Shown one piece after another: positions 42,131 through 51,419 of a DNA stretch of 64,000 nt. Location of the stretch: the NCBI RefSeq assembly GCF_003367195.1, contig NZ_QRGO01000001.1, positions 1,350,501-1,414,500 of the forward strand, given 5' to 3'. The number at the start of each line of letters is the position of its first letter. Position 1 is the first letter of the stretch. A program made the position numbers and the translations under genes. The stretch comes from Undibacter mobilis. GTDB lineage: Bacteria; Pseudomonadota; Alphaproteobacteria; Rhizobiales; Xanthobacteraceae. The notes under the pieces are model-generated. The model had not been told where the DNA came from, ran no database searches, and was given only the letters and a program-made list of their open reading frames with translations.

Positions 42131-43685
42131 CTTGGTCGCTTTCCATGGGGTGAACAGTTGCTTGTGCCACGGGCAATTCGATGGCGATCGTCGTGCCCCG
42201 GCCGGGACCGTCGCTGATGGCGTCCATTTTGCCGCCATTGGCGGCGATAAAAGCATTCGCGATCCAAAGGCCGAGGCCCGAACCGCTGGTGAGCGAGGCC
42301 GTGCGTTCGCCGCGCGCGAAGCGGTCCCAGATGTGCGGCAGCTCGGATTCGCTCAGTCCGGCCCCCTGGTCGCTGACATTCAGCACGATGCGGCCGTCAC
42401 GGGCGCGCGCCGCCACCATGATCGTAGAACCCGGTGGCGAATATTTGGCGGCATTGTCGAAGACCTGGACCAGCGCCTGCTTGACCAGGACCGGATCGAC
42501 ATGGACCAGCGGCAGGTCCTTGGGCAGGTTGAGGCTCAAGGTGTGCCGCGACAGCTTCTTGCGGCAACGGTCCAGCGCCGAATCGAGAATGTCGCTGGGA
42601 TCGGCCCATTCCATGCGCGGCTTCACGCCGTCGCTGGAAATGCGCGTGGCATCGATGAGGTTCTCAATGTCGTTGTTCAGGCGCTCGGCCTCGGAGCGAA
42701 CGTCCTGCACCAGCGCCTGCAACTTGGGCTCGCCCGCCAGCGCCGGCGCGGTGCTGAGCACCGTGGCGGCGCCCATGATCGAGGCGAGCGGGGTGCGCAA
42801 TTCGTGGCTGACCGAGCCGATCAGCGCTTCGCGCAACTGATCGGTTTCGGCGCGCATGCGGGCTTCGTTGATCGCCTGGGCGATTCCCAGCCGGTCGAGG
42901 GTGGCGGTTGCGTCGGCCAATACGGCATCAACGCGGACGCGCAGATCGTCGGCGTCGGAGTGGCCGTGCGACGGCCGGCCCAGATTGACGGCGACGAAGC
43001 CGAATTCGGGGTTTTTCGGCGAGACGGCGCGCACCAGCCAGGCTTCGCCATCATCGGCGACAACAGGATCGCCGGTCGAGGGCCGTCGGTCATCGGCTTT
43101 TTCGAGCTTCTCGATCTCGGCCAGCACCTGCGGCGGCACCGCGGCGTCGGCGCGCCGGCGCGCATTGCCGGCGGCATCGCGCGCGGTCGCGAACAGCACG
43201 ACCTTGCGCTGGATGACCGCGGTGAGATGGTCTTCGATCGCGGACTGAATATCGGATACGTCGAAGGCGACGGCGATACGCCGCGAGAAGGCGTAGAGAT
43301 CGCGCAGGTCGATTTCCCGTTTGTGCGACTTCTCAAGCTCGTTCTTGAGCCGGCTCGCCAGTTGGCTGACGACGACCGCCACAACGATATAGAGCAGGAG
43401 ATTGATGACTTCCTGCGGGTCGCGGATTTCGAGCGAATAGAGTGGCGGGAAGAAGAAGAACGCGGAGGCCAGAACGCCGCAGGCCGATGCAAACAGCGCG
43501 GCGATGAGGCCCCAGCGCATCGCCGCGATCAGGACCGGGACCAGGTAGACCACGGTTCCGCGGGTCAGGCCGACAGACCAGACGAAGGTGAAAATCCCGG
43601 CCGTCACAATGCCGACCAGGCACAGCGTCAGCAGCAGGCCGCGCATTTCCTGGCGTAGACGGTGCAGCGATATGGTGAACGGCAT
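42123..43685 (-). CDS. KdpD-like sensor histidine kinase lacking N-terminal domains
   Basis: A 520-aa kinase with a four-helix DUF4118 membrane region (about residues 15-110), a GAF-like region (about 130-255), the H box GSVSHELRTPLASIMG and ATPase motifs DNAAKYSPP, DQGAGL and GSGLGLWIA. This matches the C-terminal half of KdpD. The roughly 380-residue N-terminal KdpD and universal-stress domains of the full-length sensor are missing, with no sign of them upstream, where the tRNA lies. The start is the ATG at 43685 (MPFTISLHRLRQEMRG); earlier residues look non-coding. Confidence 0.88.
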   Translation of the reverse strand: MPFTISLHRLRQEMRGLLLTLCLVGIVTAGIFTFVWSVGLTRGTVVYLVPVLIAAMRWGLIAALFASACGVLASAFFFFPPLYSLEIRDPQEVINLLLYIVVAVVVSQLASRLKNELEKSHKREIDLRDLYAFSRRIAVAFDVSDIQSAIEDHLTAVIQRKVVLFATARDAAGNARRRADAAVPPQVLAEIEKLEKADDRRPSTGDPVVADDGEAWLVRAVSPKNPEFGFVAVNLGRPSHGHSDADDLRVRVDAVLADATATLDRLGIAQAINEARMRAETDQLREALIGSVSHELRTPLASIMGAATVLSTAPALAGEPKLQALVQDVRSEAERLNNDIENLIDATRISSDGVKPRMEWADPSDILDSALDRCRKKLSRHTLSLNLPKDLPLVHVDPVLVKQALVQVFDNAAKYSPPGSTIMVAARARDGRIVLNVSDQGAGLSESELPHIWDRFARGERTASLTSGSGLGLWIANAFIAANGGKMDAISDGPGRGTTIAIELPVAQATVHPMESDQDE

Positions 43686-43824
43686 GGCGGTCAGGGTACG
43701 GACGGCTTTTGGGCCCCCGCCGCCTATATACGCCCCTGACCCTTGTTTGTCCCGGCCATGTTGGGTAGATAGCCCCCGTCCCGGGCGCCGGTTCAGACGA
43801 TTCATGACCGAGGGTCAGGGTTCC

Positions 43825-43914
43825 GGAGAGGTGGCTGAGCGGTTGAAAGCACCGCACTCGAAATGCGGCATACGGGCAACCGTATCGGGGGTTCGAATCC
43901 CTCCCTCTCCGCCA
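43825..43914 (+). tRNA. tRNA-Ser (CGA anticodon)
   Basis: A 90-base class II tRNA. The acceptor stem GGAGAGG/CCTCTCC-type pairing, the D arm TGGCTGAGCGGTT, the anticodon stem-loop CCGCA-CTCGAAA-TGCGG with anticodon CGA (43859-43861), a long variable arm and the T arm GGTTCGAATCC are all visible. CCA is encoded at 43912-43914. It reads UCG. Its 3' end is a typical attachment site for integrases, and a decayed integrase starts 85 bases downstream. Confidence 0.96.
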
Positions 43915-43998
43915 ACTACTCGCTAAGTCATTGTTCCTGTATAAGCCTTTGTTATCAAATGTTTTCCGGCCGCCTAGTGGTACACACGGGTGGTATAC

Positions 43999-44829
43999 AT
44001 GGCTTTGCCGATGACGCGTCCCTGGAAGCATCCCAAGACCGGAATGTGCTGGCTACGCAAGCGCGTGCCGGACGATCTGCGTCTCCTGATAGGCAAGCGC
44101 GAGGAAAAGCGCAGTCTAGGCACGCGCGATTTTGCCGAGGCCAAAGTCCGTCTCGCGCAAGCCATGACGGAAGTCGATGCTAGGTAGCGCAATCTCCGAG
44201 CTGGCCCAAAAAAGCTGACCGAGATGGTGGCGCATGAAATTGCTGCGCCGATGTCCGATCAGGCTGTGGCTCAATTTCGCGATAACCCGTCTGATCAAAA
44301 GTTCTGGGACGTCCAGATTGGTGCAAAGCTCCGGGAGGTCGATCCTGAGCCGGATCTTCCAACTGATCGCGACGCGAGGGTGCTTGGGCTCCTCCTGCAG
44401 CGCGACACAATCCACAAAAAGCGCGAGATGCAGAACTTCTGCTTCAATCTTGCCGAACAAGCTCTTCTCAATCGCGGCCTTAGCGTGGATGACAACCGCG
44501 ATAAGCTGGCGAGAGCTGTGGCGCATGCTCTTCAGTAGGCCAGTATTGAGCTTGCAAATCTCGCTGCCGGAAATTTGTCTTTTACCGGCGTCTCCCTGCA
44601 CGACCACGGCCGCTCAGGCAATCAGGGTATGAAGAGCGCTGGCGCCAAGCCTGTCAAATTCCAGGCCCTCTATGATGGCTGGGCTGCTGAAAAAGCATCG
44701 GCCACGAGGACCAAATATTCCTGGAAGCGCGACGTTGACCGACTGACAGCATACCTAAAGCATGACGATGCCTCTCGCGTCATCCTCACTCAGTAGGATG
44801 AAATTGAAGGCTCGGCTAACGGCCTGTAA
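43999..44829 (+). pseudogene. Remnant of a tRNA-targeting tyrosine integrase, N-terminal part
   Basis: One frame runs through RPWKHPKTGMCWLRKRVPDD, SLGTRDFAEAKVRLAQAM, KKLTEMVAHEIAAP and KFQALYDGWAAEKASATRTK. This is the DUF6538 plus core-binding N terminus common in Rhizobiales phage-type integrases. The frame is broken by TAG at 44185-44187, 44536-44538 and 44794-44796, then TAA at 44827-44829. There are no frameshifts in the first 800 bases. The catalytic C-terminal domain with Arg-His-Arg-Tyr is absent from the following sequence. It is therefore a decayed and truncated gene, left at the border of an island. Confidence 0.85.
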
Positions 44830-44895
44830 GCGTTTTTGAAGTCCAGTGGGTCATTGCTTTGAACCGTACGGAATTTCGCGCGCCGTACTCCCGGA

Positions 44896-44937
44896 TTGAC
44901 TTAGCGCAGCAGTTTATCTAGTAGTCTAGAATATAAG
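44896..44937 (+). promoter_or_regulatory. Putative promoter and CTAG motif upstream of liv genes
   Basis: TTGACT (44896-44901) resembles a -35 box. Downstream lie two CTAG cores, at 44918-44921 and 44926-44929; the second reads GTCTAGAATATAAG, identical over CTAGAATATAAG to the site at 61466-61477. The livH start is 262 bases further on, and the intervening sequence contains no accepted gene. This is one of six CTAG sites placed before island transcription units. Confidence 0.5.
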
Positions 44938-45198
44938 GTGGAGTGAACCGGCCGCAAGTATCTGAGGATGATTATCGAGTTGCCGTAGTAACTACAGCGC
45001 GGGGCTCTTCAGCGGGATGGAATGGCTCTCTCGCGGCGGGCCGGTTGCGGTCCCGTGGAAGAACCGGCGCGCTCCCACTTTATGGATCTATCCGGTGATG
45101 TTGAAGTCGTTGCTTTGGAATCTGCGGCCGCCAAATCGCACACTCGGCTTTCATTGTTGCGATCCTAGTGGGCCGGCACCTAGGAGCGGATCTCAGAT

Positions 45199-46245
45199 AT
45201 GAACCTCGATATTGCCCTGCTCCTCGTGCGCGAGGGAATCGCAGGGGGCGCGATTTATGCGCTGCTGGCGCTGGGGACGGTGTTGGTCTTCAATATCACT
45301 CGAATTGCGCTCGTCTCTTATGGCGATCTCATCGCATACTCGGCGCTCACCCTGGCGTCGATCCAGTCGAACAAACTCCCCGGGACGGTCTGGCTAGTCC
45401 TGATCCTGGCGGGGCTCGCGTTGCTGCTGGAAGGCATCGATCTTTATCGTCGCAAGCGATTGAGGGCGTCGTGGAGATCCCTCTTTAGGTATGGCGTGCT
45501 TCCATCGGCGCCTGTTGTCGTTGCCCTTCTGCTGCCAAGCTATGATGTGCCGATGGCGTTTCAGATCGTTCTTACGATCGCTTTGATCCTGCCGCTCGGT
45601 CCGCTCCTGTATCGCGTGGTGTTCCAGCCAATGCGCAACGCTTCGGTGCTGACCTTGCTGATGGCGGCGGCTGTCGTTCATTTCCCGATGGCCGGTCTTG
45701 CACTCTTGTTCTTTGGTGCCGAGGGATACAAGACGAAGGAATATATCTCAGGCAACATCAATCTCGGCGTCATAGATATTTCCGCCGAGAGCATCGTGGT
45801 CGTGACGGCGCTCGTATTCATTAGCGTTGCCCTATACGGCTTCTTCGAGAGAACCCTCTGGGGCAAGGCGCTCCGGGCAACTGCCGTCAATGCCATCGGC
45901 GCGCGGATTGTCGGCATTCGCGTTGCTTCGGCAGGTACGACGGCCTTCTTGATCGCTGCTGGACTGGCGGCGGTGACCGGAGTTCTGATTGGGCCGAGCC
46001 TCACCGTCTATTCCGATACGGGTTTTTTGATCGGTCTGAAAGGCTTCGTTGGCGCCGCGATCGGAGGCATTGCCAGCTATCCGCTCGCACTTTTCGGCGC
46101 GCTTCTGGTTGGCATTATGGATTCCTTTGCCTCTTTCTACTCCAGCGCGTTGAAGGACATCGCCGTTTTTGCGCTGCTCATCCCGATTGTTCTGTTCCGC
46201 GGATTTTGGATACGGTCCGAGGTTGAGGAAGAGGAGGACCTTTGA
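45199..46245 (+). CDS. Branched-chain amino-acid-type ABC transporter permease (LivH)
   Basis: A 348-aa permease with eight or more hydrophobic helices. The N terminus LVREGIAGGAIYALLALGTV and the central KALRATAVNAIGARIVGIRV (the EAA-like loop) are characteristic of LivH. Members import branched-chain amino acids but also aromatic acids, amides and urea. A poorly conserved insertion of about 60 residues between helices (EGIDLYRRKRLRASWRSLFR) is longer than usual. The TGA stop overlaps the next ATG by one base. Confidence 0.92.
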   Translation: MNLDIALLLVREGIAGGAIYALLALGTVLVFNITRIALVSYGDLIAYSALTLASIQSNKLPGTVWLVLILAGLALLLEGIDLYRRKRLRASWRSLFRYGVLPSAPVVVALLLPSYDVPMAFQIVLTIALILPLGPLLYRVVFQPMRNASVLTLLMAAAVVHFPMAGLALLFFGAEGYKTKEYISGNINLGVIDISAESIVVVTALVFISVALYGFFERTLWGKALRATAVNAIGARIVGIRVASAGTTAFLIAAGLAAVTGVLIGPSLTVYSDTGFLIGLKGFVGAAIGGIASYPLALFGALLVGIMDSFASFYSSALKDIAVFALLIPIVLFRGFWIRSEVEEEEDL

Positions 46246-48008
46246 TGCCGAACCGAACGGTGTTTTTGGTCATGGCGCTTGTGATCGCCGTCGGCGGCGC
46301 GCCATTTGTTCTGGGCAGCTTCTACATTGCACTGCTGAATTTCATCGGAATCTACGCCATCGTCGCCATCGGACTTGTCATTTTGACTGGCTCAGGCGGG
46401 CTGACGTCTTTCGGACAATCGGCCTTTGTTGGCCTTGGAGCCTATGCGACCGCCGTGCTGAGCGCGAAAATGGGCTTCTCGCCTTGGATTGGTTTGCCGG
46501 TTGCACTTTTGCTTTCCGCGCTCGTTGCCCTGATTTTGGGCCTGGTGACGTTACATCTGTCGGGACACTATCTGGCGCTCGTTACGCTCGCTTGGGGGAT
46601 GGTGATTACCCTTCTGTTCGGCAACATCGAAGCGCTAGGCGCTCACACCGGTATCAATGACATCCCGCCATTGTTCTTTGCGGGGATCTCGCTCGCTCCC
46701 CAAGAACGGTTCTTCTATCTCGTTGCCATCTGCTTGGCCTTCGTCGTCGTGACGATGACATTCCTACTGCGATCGAGACAGGGGCGTGCGATTCGCGCGC
46801 TGCGGGGCGGCAAGACGCTTGTCACCAGCCTTGGCATCAATGAGTTCCGGATTCGCCTCGGAATCTTCATCGTAGCGGCGCTGCTGGCCGGGCTTTCCGG
46901 CTGGCTTTATGCTCACTCACAGCGATATGTGGGGCCCGATCCCTTCAGTATTCAAACCAGCATTGAATTCCTGCTCATGGCGGCCATCGGAGGCGCCGGC
47001 CATATCGCCGGTGCGCTTATCGGGGCCACGTTGTTCACGTCGCTTCATGCCGTGCTGCAGGATATCCTGCCCCTCTTCACCTCACGCGCCGGGAACATTG
47101 AAAAAATTGTTTACGGCTGCTTGTTCATTCTGGTGTTGCAGTATGCACGCTCCGGAATTGTCGGCATGTTCCCGCGCATCAAGCTGCACAAAACCCAACC
47201 CGCTAGGTCGGCCACCGATACGCTGCCACGGCGCGTTCTTCCGGCGCGCGGCGAGCCGCTACTTCAGGTGACGGACCTGACCAAACGATTTGGCGGTCTG
47301 ACGGCCGTCGATAAGGTCAGCTTCGATGTCCGAGCCGGAGAGATCGTGGGCATGATTGGCCCGAACGGCGCAGGAAAGAGCACGACGTTCAATCTGATTT
47401 CAGGCGCGCTGCATCCCTCGCAGGGAGCCGTTACCTTTGCAGGGCACAATCTCACGAAGGAGCGGTCCGTCAACCTCGTCAATCTTGGGGTTGCGCGGAC
47501 ATTTCAACACGTCAAGTTACGTCCGAACATGTCGCTGCTTGAGAATGTAATGCTCGGCGCTTATGCGCGAACCAACACAGGCTTCCTCGCTGGCGCTTTT
47601 CGCTACGATCAGGCGGACGAAAGCAAAGTTCGGGCGGAGGCGTTCCGTCAGCTTCAACGGATCGGGCTCAGCGGGCGGGCGGAAGATCTCGTTAGCAGCT
47701 TGCCGCTCGGTCAGCAGCGCGCGGTGGAGATTGCGAGAGCGCTTGCATCCGATCCGATCATTCTGTTGCTGGACGAACCCGCCGCAGGCTTGCGGCGTTT
47801 GGAAAAGGATCAACTGAGCCAGCTCCTCAAGGACGTCTCGGCCGCGGGCGTGACCCTGCTTCTTGTCGAGCATGACATGGAGTTCGTCATGGGGCTCGTC
47901 GACCGCATTATCATGCTCGATTTCGGGCGCCAGCGCGCCATGGGTACGCCGGCCGAAATTCGATCCAATCCCGTCGTGCGGGAAGCTTATCTGGGAGCGG
48001 CCCAGTGA
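46245..48008 (+). CDS. Fused LivM permease and LivG ATPase
   Basis: A 587-aa fusion. Residues 1 to about 315 are a LivM permease ([20 protein letters not shown] is the signature). After a linker of about 20 residues, a LivG ATPase runs to the end, with Walker [10 protein letters not shown], a signature-like [15 protein letters not shown] and Walker [11 protein letters not shown]. Such fusions are fairly common in Rhizobiales. The ATG at 46245 overlaps the livH stop, and a TTG three bases earlier was not used. The final GTGA overlaps livF, so the three proteins are translationally coupled. Confidence 0.93.
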   Translation: MPNRTVFLVMALVIAVGGAPFVLGSFYIALLNFIGIYAIVAIGLVILTGSGGLTSFGQSAFVGLGAYATAVLSAKMGFSPWIGLPVALLLSALVALILGLVTLHLSGHYLALVTLAWGMVITLLFGNIEALGAHTGINDIPPLFFAGISLAPQERFFYLVAICLAFVVVTMTFLLRSRQGRAIRALRGGKTLVTSLGINEFRIRLGIFIVAALLAGLSGWLYAHSQRYVGPDPFSIQTSIEFLLMAAIGGAGHIAGALIGATLFTSLHAVLQDILPLFTSRAGNIEKIVYGCLFILVLQYARSGIVGMFPRIKLHKTQPARSATDTLPRRVLPARGEPLLQVTDLTKRFGGLTAVDKVSFDVRAGEIVGMIGPNGAGKSTTFNLISGALHPSQGAVTFAGHNLTKERSVNLVNLGVARTFQHVKLRPNMSLLENVMLGAYARTNTGFLAGAFRYDQADESKVRAEAFRQLQRIGLSGRAEDLVSSLPLGQQRAVEIARALASDPIILLLDEPAAGLRRLEKDQLSQLLKDVSAAGVTLLLVEHDMEFVMGLVDRIIMLDFGRQRAMGTPAEIRSNPVVREAYLGAAQ

Positions 48009-48721
48009 ACCCGATCCTCAAGGTCCGCGACGCCCAGGTGAGTTACGGCCGGATCGCCGCGGTCCAAAGCGCCAATCTGGATGTCTGGCCCGGCACTATG
48101 GCGACCATCATTGGTGCGAATGGTGCGGGCAAGACCACATTACTTAATGCGACGGTCGGCCTCATTCCCGCGCTTGGATATTTCGAGTTCGACGGATATC
48201 CGCTCGATGTTCTTGACGTTGAGGATCGTGCAGAACTCGGCCTTTGCATCGTGCCGGAGCGGCGCGAGCTTTTCGGCTCCATGTCGGTCGAAGACAATCT
48301 GCTGCTTGGATATTATGTCCATCGTCGCGAACGCAGTGGATTGCGCGGCCGCCTGGCCGACGTCTTCGATTATTTTCCGAAGCTGGCAGAGCGACGGCAT
48401 CAGCAGGCGGTGACTCTCTCGGGCGGCGAGCGTCAGATGCTCGCGCTCGGACGGGCGCTAATGGGACGACCCAAGCTGCTGTTGCTTGACGAACCCAGCC
48501 TCGGCCTCGCTCCTCTGATCGTTCAGGAGATATTCCGAATTATCCAGAATTTGAAAGCCGCGGGCGTGTCGATCTTGCTTGTCGAACAGAATGCGCGCGC
48601 GGCGCTGGAATGCGCCGACTATGGGTATCTCATGGAGACCGGCGAGATCACGCTTCACAGCGCGGCTGCCGACCTCCTGAATGATCCCCGCGTGACGCAG
48701 GCTTATCTGGGCGGGGCCTAG
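48005..48721 (+). CDS. ABC transporter ATPase (LivF)
   Basis: A 238-aa ATPase starting at a GTG inside the livMG stop (GTGA). Walker A GANGAGKTTLLNATVG, signature LSGGERQMLALGRALMG and Walker B LLLDEPSLGLAP are all present, as is the LivF C-terminal motif ITLHSAAADLLNDPRVTQAY. It pairs with the LivG half of the preceding protein to energise import. With the binding protein encoded convergently it makes a complete importer. Confidence 0.95.
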   Translation: MNPILKVRDAQVSYGRIAAVQSANLDVWPGTMATIIGANGAGKTTLLNATVGLIPALGYFEFDGYPLDVLDVEDRAELGLCIVPERRELFGSMSVEDNLLLGYYVHRRERSGLRGRLADVFDYFPKLAERRHQQAVTLSGGERQMLALGRALMGRPKLLLLDEPSLGLAPLIVQEIFRIIQNLKAAGVSILLVEQNARAALECADYGYLMETGEITLHSAAADLLNDPRVTQAYLGGA

Positions 48722-48817
48722 GCCGACCGCACTTTCGCTTGCTAACCGACTGGCTGGCCGCTTCGCTTTTGGCGGACGCTTGCCGGCTGGGCGTTTCTTT
48801 CAGCCATCGCCACTCGC

Positions 48818-48862
48818 AAAAAGAAAAGCGCCGTGGGAGTTGCAGGCGGCAACTCCCACGGC
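48818..48862 (-). terminator. Strong terminator of the ABC binding-protein gene
   Basis: A perfect 14-bp stem, GCCGTGGGAGTTGC (48830-48843) with GCAACTCCCACGGC (48849-48862), and a five-base loop. On the minus strand it is followed by a T-rich run (GCTTTTCTTTTT), which fits termination of the leftward gene. On the plus strand no T-run follows, so any effect on livF transcription would be partial. Confidence 0.85.
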
Positions 48863-48919
48863 ACGATCTTGCCGAGATGTCGGTGAAACAGGCGTCAGTC
48901 CACGGCGGCTTTGCCGTGC

Positions 48920-50074
48920 TCAATCACCAATATATTTCCATTTGCCGTCCTGGACGGTCACAAACACAACACTGTTGCTCCCGACGCCGTAAGGCTCGTT
49001 TGGCTCGAAGTTATAGACGCCGATGCTGCCCACGAGCCCACGGATTGTATGGAGCCGATCGCGAATAGCCAGACGAAAGCCCTCGGTTCCGGGTTTGGCC
49101 ACCTTGAGAGCCTCGGCCGCAACCATTTTCAGGACGATGCCTGAGTCATAGGCGGTCGGGTTCTGTGTATCCGGCGCCGTCGTCGGGTACAGCTTCGCGA
49201 ACTGGTCTGCGAGTTCAACCACAGCCTTTTTCGATGGGTTAGAGTCGGGGATCTGGTAGGGCACCGGAATGAGGTTGGACGCCGCGATAATGCCTTCCAC
49301 CTTGGCGCCGCCGAGGCGAAGGAAGTCCTGCCCGACAGCCACGGGAGCATTGTACAGCGGTTTTGTGTACCCACGATCGCGCAACGCGACGTTCGGCAGC
49401 ACGGCGGGGCTCCCCGAGGCGGCGATAAAAACGGCATCCGGCTGCGCGGCGACGATGCGCAGCGCCTGGCCGACAAAGCTGGTGTCGGCACGCGCAAAGC
49501 GTTCGTTGGAGATGATCTCGATGCCAAGCTGGTCGCACGATTTCTTGAAGTTCGCGAAGGCCGTGTCACCGTAGACATCGTTATAGCCGACATAGGCGAC
49601 CCTCTTCATCCCGGTCTCTTTCATCCGCTTGGCGATACGGTCCACCCACATGCTGATCGGAGTTGAGACATTGATGAACCAGTAGCTTTTCTCGCCGAAC
49701 AGATCGATGGCCGTGCCGGAAATGAGCGGCACCTTGAACTCGGCCAGCAACGGAGCAACCGCGTAACCTGTCGCCGCATTGGTGGGACCGATGAGTACAT
49801 CGACGCGGTCTTCATTGATCAGCTTACGGACATTCCGGACTGCGTTGGACGGATCAGAGCCATCGTCAACGATGACGTAGCGCACCGGTTCGCCCGCGAT
49901 CTCTTTGGGAAGAAGAGGCATCGTGCGCTGGAATGACGTTCCTAGCGCGGCCGCAGGACCAGTGAGCGAAAAAGTTCCGCCGACCACGATCTCGGCGCGG
50001 GCTTCAAACGCTGCCGCAGCAGTCGCGATTACACTCAAACAGGCAGCAAAAACAAGCCTCGTATGCTTCCTCAT
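48920..50074 (-). CDS. ABC transporter substrate-binding protein (Leu/Ile/Val-type)
   Basis: A 384-aa periplasmic binding protein. A signal peptide (RLVFAACLSVIATAAAAFEARA) precedes a type I periplasmic-binding fold with IVVGGTFSLTGPAAALGTSF and VDVLIGPTNAATGYAVAPLL. The ATG at 50074 is six bases from GGGAGG; a TTG three bases upstream is too close to it. It is convergent with livHMGF and is the only binding protein of that type here, so it presumably defines the importer's substrate, likely an aromatic or other carboxylate given the neighbours. Confidence 0.93.
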   Translation of the reverse strand: MRKHTRLVFAACLSVIATAAAAFEARAEIVVGGTFSLTGPAAALGTSFQRTMPLLPKEIAGEPVRYVIVDDGSDPSNAVRNVRKLINEDRVDVLIGPTNAATGYAVAPLLAEFKVPLISGTAIDLFGEKSYWFINVSTPISMWVDRIAKRMKETGMKRVAYVGYNDVYGDTAFANFKKSCDQLGIEIISNERFARADTSFVGQALRIVAAQPDAVFIAASGSPAVLPNVALRDRGYTKPLYNAPVAVGQDFLRLGGAKVEGIIAASNLIPVPYQIPDSNPSKKAVVELADQFAKLYPTTAPDTQNPTAYDSGIVLKMVAAEALKVAKPGTEGFRLAIRDRLHTIRGLVGSIGVYNFEPNEPYGVGSNSVVFVTVQDGKWKYIGD

Positions 50075-50304
50075 CAACGACCTCCCTTGATGTGGTTGTT
50101 ATTTTCGAAACGCCCGCAGAAACCTTGCGCGGCCTCGCAATCCCACAAAATGGAACGTATTCTATTTTTTTCATGTCCTCAATAGCTTCGTAGCAGCCCG
50201 GGCAGAAGCGATTGCGGCCAGGGCAGCCGACAGACTTGAACGCGCTTTCAGGCGATGAAGTCCAATGCGGGTCGCCGGCTCAGCCGCGGTTGCGCGCTGA
50301 CGGG

Positions 50305-50380
50305 TGCAACGGCCTTATCGGCACTAGGCGGCTATTGGTGAACATCGTAAGGTGCAACGATCCGAAACTCTTGCAACGAT
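50305..50380 (+). repeat. TGCAACGR direct repeats upstream of the IclR gene
   Basis: TGCAACGG (50305-50312), TGCAACGA (50353-50360) and TGCAACGAT (50372-50380) are in the same orientation. The last two are 19 bases apart, nearly two helical turns, and end just before the IclR start. They sit in the 312-base divergent gap between the binding protein gene and the IclR gene. They could be operator half-sites for an autoregulated IclR protein. No other feature was recognised in this gap. Confidence 0.45.
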
Positions 50381-50386
50381 TGAATA

Positions 50387-51247
50387 ATGAGCGGTTCATC
50401 ATTTCGACGTAGGAATGGCTTTCAATCGGCTAGAAAAGCCGAGTCTGCCGGTACGAACAGGGCAAGGCGCCAGCAGGGAGTCGACAAAGTTGAGATCGGC
50501 CTGAAGATCGCTTTCATCCTGGCCAATGGGCCGGATGCCATGCATTTGGGCGATATAGCAAAAGCCGCCAACCTCGCCCCGAGTAAGGCGCACCGTTTTC
50601 TGGTCAGCCTCTGCCGCTCCGACATCGTTGAGCAGGATTCGATCGATGGCAAATATCGCCTCGGTGGCGGGGCGATTTCACTCGGTCTCGCGGCGCAGAA
50701 CAGGCTCGACGAATTCAGGCTCGGCGAGCAGGCTCTTCGCGAACTCCATGAAAAAACGGGGAAAAACTCGGCGATTGTTGCATGGGGAGATCTCGGTCCG
50801 ACAGTCGTGCGGCGCATCGAGCCCTTTGAACCCGTCACCGTTTCCTCACGGATCGGCAGCGCTATCCCAGTGTTGAATTCAGCGTCAGGCAGGGTCTTTG
50901 CGGCTTTTCTACCAGAAGCGGTGACTCGGCCCGTGATCGAGCGGGAGCTAAAAAATCGGATGCGGCCAACGTCCCGTGGCAAGCCCATCACAATGGCGCG
51001 TTTTGAGAAAGTTCTGGATGAAGTGCGGACCCGGAAAACGGCCGAAGTCTATGGCGATTTTTTCTCGGGCTTCGATGCTTTGAGCGCGCCTGTCTTTGAC
51101 AGCAGCGGGCACGTACCAATGGTGTTGTCGATGCTTGCGACGGCGGGCGAGTTCTCCAGCGACCGCGCAGGAAAACATTGCCGTGACACGCTGGTGTCGG
51201 TGGCTTCGCGCTTGACCGCGAAGCTCGGCGGTACGTGGCCGCCATAG
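50387..51247 (+). CDS. IclR-family transcriptional regulator
   Basis: A 286-aa regulator. After a basic tail of about 30 residues (MSGSSFRRRNGFQSARKAES) comes the helix-turn-helix domain (LKIAFILANGPDAMHLGDIA, APSKAHRFLVSLCRSDIV). The effector domain (about residues 100-280) includes NSAIVAWGDLGPTVVRRIEP and SASGRVFAAFLP. IclR proteins often govern aromatic degradation genes. It lies between the transporter and the catabolic genes. The basic leader is unusual and a later start is possible, but no better ATG exists before the DNA-binding domain. Confidence 0.92.
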   Translation: MSGSSFRRRNGFQSARKAESAGTNRARRQQGVDKVEIGLKIAFILANGPDAMHLGDIAKAANLAPSKAHRFLVSLCRSDIVEQDSIDGKYRLGGGAISLGLAAQNRLDEFRLGEQALRELHEKTGKNSAIVAWGDLGPTVVRRIEPFEPVTVSSRIGSAIPVLNSASGRVFAAFLPEAVTRPVIERELKNRMRPTSRGKPITMARFEKVLDEVRTRKTAEVYGDFFSGFDALSAPVFDSSGHVPMVLSMLATAGEFSSDRAGKHCRDTLVSVASRLTAKLGGTWPP

Positions 51248-51379
51248 CGCAGCCGTCTCCGGCGCCGGCCGTCGCTTTCTGGTCGGCGCTGAAACCGACA
51301 TCTCGCAGTTGCGAAATCCCGCGTCGGAGGATGGAACCGCTTTGCCGCGGTCACGACCGCCTCTTGCGCGCATGCTAAA

Positions 51380-51391
51380 ACACTAGTATGT
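51380..51391. promoter_or_regulatory. CTAG motif upstream of the MBL-fold gene
   Basis: The sequence ACACTAGTATGT is an almost perfect palindrome around CTAG (51383-51386), 34-40 bases upstream of the MBL-fold ATG. It matches the pattern of the sites at 60584-60594 (ACACTAGCATA) and 61330-61343. It would be suitably placed to block or activate transcription of the MBL-fold and downstream binding-protein genes. Confidence 0.55.
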
Positions 51392-51419
51392 AACAGATAC
51401 AAAAAATGGGAGGTGACGT

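Noticed and set aside
43999..44829. Amber recoding (readthrough) making a functional integrase
   Set aside because: Even with suppression of all three TAG codons the frame ends at TAA before any catalytic domain, so no active recombinase would result.
45017..45202. A 61-codon frame between the CTAG site and livH
   Set aside because: Its composition is not protein-like and it overlaps the livH start; the sequence seems to be leader DNA or decayed remnant.
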